Of a stretch of DNA of 8,790 bases, positions 7,488 to 8,790 are shown in pieces. The stretch comes from Verrucomicrobiales bacterium. Lineage in GTDB: Bacteria > Verrucomicrobiota > Verrucomicrobiia > Verrucomicrobiales > DEV007. The stretch spans positions 14,478 through 23,267 of the forward strand of contig PAHQ01000084.1 of assembly GCA_002705125.1 (NCBI GenBank), read 5' to 3'. The number at the start of each line of letters is the position of its first letter. Positions within the stretch are counted from its first letter, which is position 1. The translations under genes were made by a program, and so were the position numbers. The notes below the pieces were generated by a model, which saw only the letters and a program-made list of their open reading frames with translations, had not been told where the DNA came from and searched no databases.

Positions 7488-7497
7488 TATTACTCCA

Positions 7498-8790
7498 ATG
7501 ATTAGAACCTCACTCATAGTTACAATATTTATTTTTTTTCCTTTCGTCGAAAAGCTTCACTCCAAGCTAATAATCTCTGAATTTCTGGCAAATAATGAAA
7601 ATTCCTTACTCGACGAAGATGGCCACCCATCAGATTGGATAGAAATTTTTAATACATCAATTTCTCCTGTGTCATCAGAAGGTTATTTCTTAACTGATGA
7701 TGAAAAGAGCCCTAACAAATGGAAATTACCTAATGCCATTATCCCTCCTAACGGATATCTAGTTTTTTTTGCCTCTGGAAAGGATAGAATAAATGAAAAT
7801 AATTACTCGCACGCTAATTTTTCTCTCTCAGCTAGTGGAGAGTATCTCGCGTTAACATTTAATGGCTCACCATCTTCTGAATTTACTCCAATTTATCCAG
7901 ATCAGTACAAAAATATTTCATACGGATTCAACACTATTAATGGTTCTGAAGGTTACTTCTCTAAATCAACACCGGGAGAAATGAATGGTCCAATCGATTA
8001 TAGCAGCAAGGTTTCTGATACAAAGTTTGATATTGATAGAGGCTTCTACCAATCACCTTTCAATGTTAAAATAACAACAAAGACAAAAGGATCGACAATC
8101 ATTTACACGATTGATGGAAGCAACCCAAGCCTCGATAATGGAACTAAAGTTGTCAGCGAGGACCCCCAACAGCAAATTTCTGCAACGTTATACATCGATA
8201 AAACGACTACTCTTCGAGCTGCTGCATACAAACAAGGGCTAATTCCGTCAAATATAGACACCCAAACATATTTATTTCTTGATGATATTGTAACCCAAAC
8301 AGAAAGACCTGAGGGGTATCCCTATCCATGGGTAAGTCGGAATGGTCAATCCATCGAAGGTGACTATGGAATGGATCCTAATGTTGTTGGAAAATTATAC
8401 TCTCTTGAAGAGATTAAAGAGTCCCTCCTCGACATTCCTACAGTTTCAATTGTTACAGACAAAAATAATCTTTTTGGAACCCAATCAGGAATTCAAGTGA
8501 ACCCACGTGACTCAGGCTCCTCGTCTGAGAGAGAAATATCTATTGAATTTATTAATTTCGAAAATTCAGAAAACTCACAGGAAAACGCAGGGATAAGAAT
8601 GAACGGTAATGCATCAAGGTTAGTATCCAGACCCAAACACAATTTACGCGTAATTTTTCGAGATGACTATGGAAAGGGAACTTTAAATTACCCTCTTTTT
8701 GGGCCTGATGCTGAAACCAATCGCTTCAATTCTATAATTCTAAGGGGCGGAAATGGTAATTCTTGGATTCACCCAAGTAAAAATGTCTAT
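7498..8790 (+). CDS. lamin-tail / chitobiase-C-like / CotH-like secreted protein, C-terminus beyond window
   Basis: Open frame of 431 codons with no stop, cut by the window end, so the full protein is longer. A signal peptide is present (hydrophobic 5-17, then EKLHS). Residues about 22-145 look like a lamin tail domain: LIISEFLANN (24-33), SDWIEIFN (45-52), the KWKLPNAIIPPNGYLVFFAS run (74-93) and FSLSASGEYLAL (108-119). Residues about 175-262 look like a chitobiase/beta-hexosaminidase C-terminal-type beta domain, with STIIYTIDGSNPS (199-211) and TTTLRAAAYK (236-245). From about 312 the DIPTVSIVTD segment, AGIRMNGNASR (364-374) and IILRGGNGNSW (413-423) resemble the region that precedes or begins CotH kinase domains in PVC proteins of this layout. 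CotH proteins are secreted kinase-like proteins; whether this one keeps the catalytic residues cannot be seen. No Shine-Dalgarno precedes the ATG. It is divergent from the hypothetical secreted protein. Confidence 0.88.
   Translation, partial: MIRTSLIVTIFIFFPFVEKLHSKLIISEFLANNENSLLDEDGHPSDWIEIFNTSISPVSSEGYFLTDDEKSPNKWKLPNAIIPPNGYLVFFASGKDRINENNYSHANFSLSASGEYLALTFNGSPSSEFTPIYPDQYKNISYGFNTINGSEGYFSKSTPGEMNGPIDYSSKVSDTKFDIDRGFYQSPFNVKITTKTKGSTIIYTIDGSNPSLDNGTKVVSEDPQQQISATLYIDKTTTLRAAAYKQGLIPSNIDTQTYLFLDDIVTQTERPEGYPYPWVSRNGQSIEGDYGMDPNVVGKLYSLEEIKESLLDIPTVSIVTDKNNLFGTQSGIQVNPRDSGSSSEREISIEFINFENSENSQENAGIRMNGNASRLVSRPKHNLRVIFRDDYGKGTLNYPLFGPDAETNRFNSIILRGGNGNSWIHPSKNVY

Overview
The window is AT-rich bacterial DNA that looks like a member of the PVC group (Planctomycetota, Verrucomicrobiota or Lentisphaerota). 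The strongest sign is a tightly coupled pair: a planctomycete-type cytochrome c/DUF1549/DUF1553 protein and a Tat-exported DUF1501 protein. A sulfatase and a lamin-tail/CotH-type secreted protein nearby fit the same origin. The low GC and small intergenic gaps point to a marine Verrucomicrobiota-like lineage rather than a GC-rich planctomycete, but this is inference; there is no rRNA or marker gene in the window.

Layout from left to right: (1) 158-1192, plus strand, a DUF21/CNNM (CorC/HlyC-like) membrane protein, with a possible promoter at 79-108. (2) 1203-4900, minus strand, a two-gene operon read right to left: the cytochrome-domain protein (2627-4900), then the DUF1501 protein (1203-2627). 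The two overlap by one base in a TAATG junction. (3) 4901-4967, a short divergent promoter region. (4) 4968-6536, plus strand, a secreted sulfatase resembling N-sulfoglucosamine sulfohydrolase. (5) 6598-7275, minus strand, an unrecognised secreted protein of 225 residues, convergent with the sulfatase. (6) 7276-7497, a divergent intergenic region with small inverted repeats. (7) 7498 to the window end, plus strand, the first 431 residues of a lamin-tail/chitobiase-C-like/CotH-like secreted protein that runs off the edge.

How the genes may work together: five of the six genes encode exported or cell-surface proteins. The cytochrome/DUF1501 pair and the divergent sulfatase are typical of PVC loci thought to deal with sulfated polysaccharides. 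The sulfatase would remove sulfate from a glycan. The roles of the DUF1549/DUF1553 and DUF1501 proteins are not established. I found no RNA gene, insertion sequence, CRISPR array or convincing intrinsic terminator. I do not see clear evidence of a new biological system; the least explained pieces are the 225-residue secreted protein and the function of the cytochrome/DUF1501 pair.
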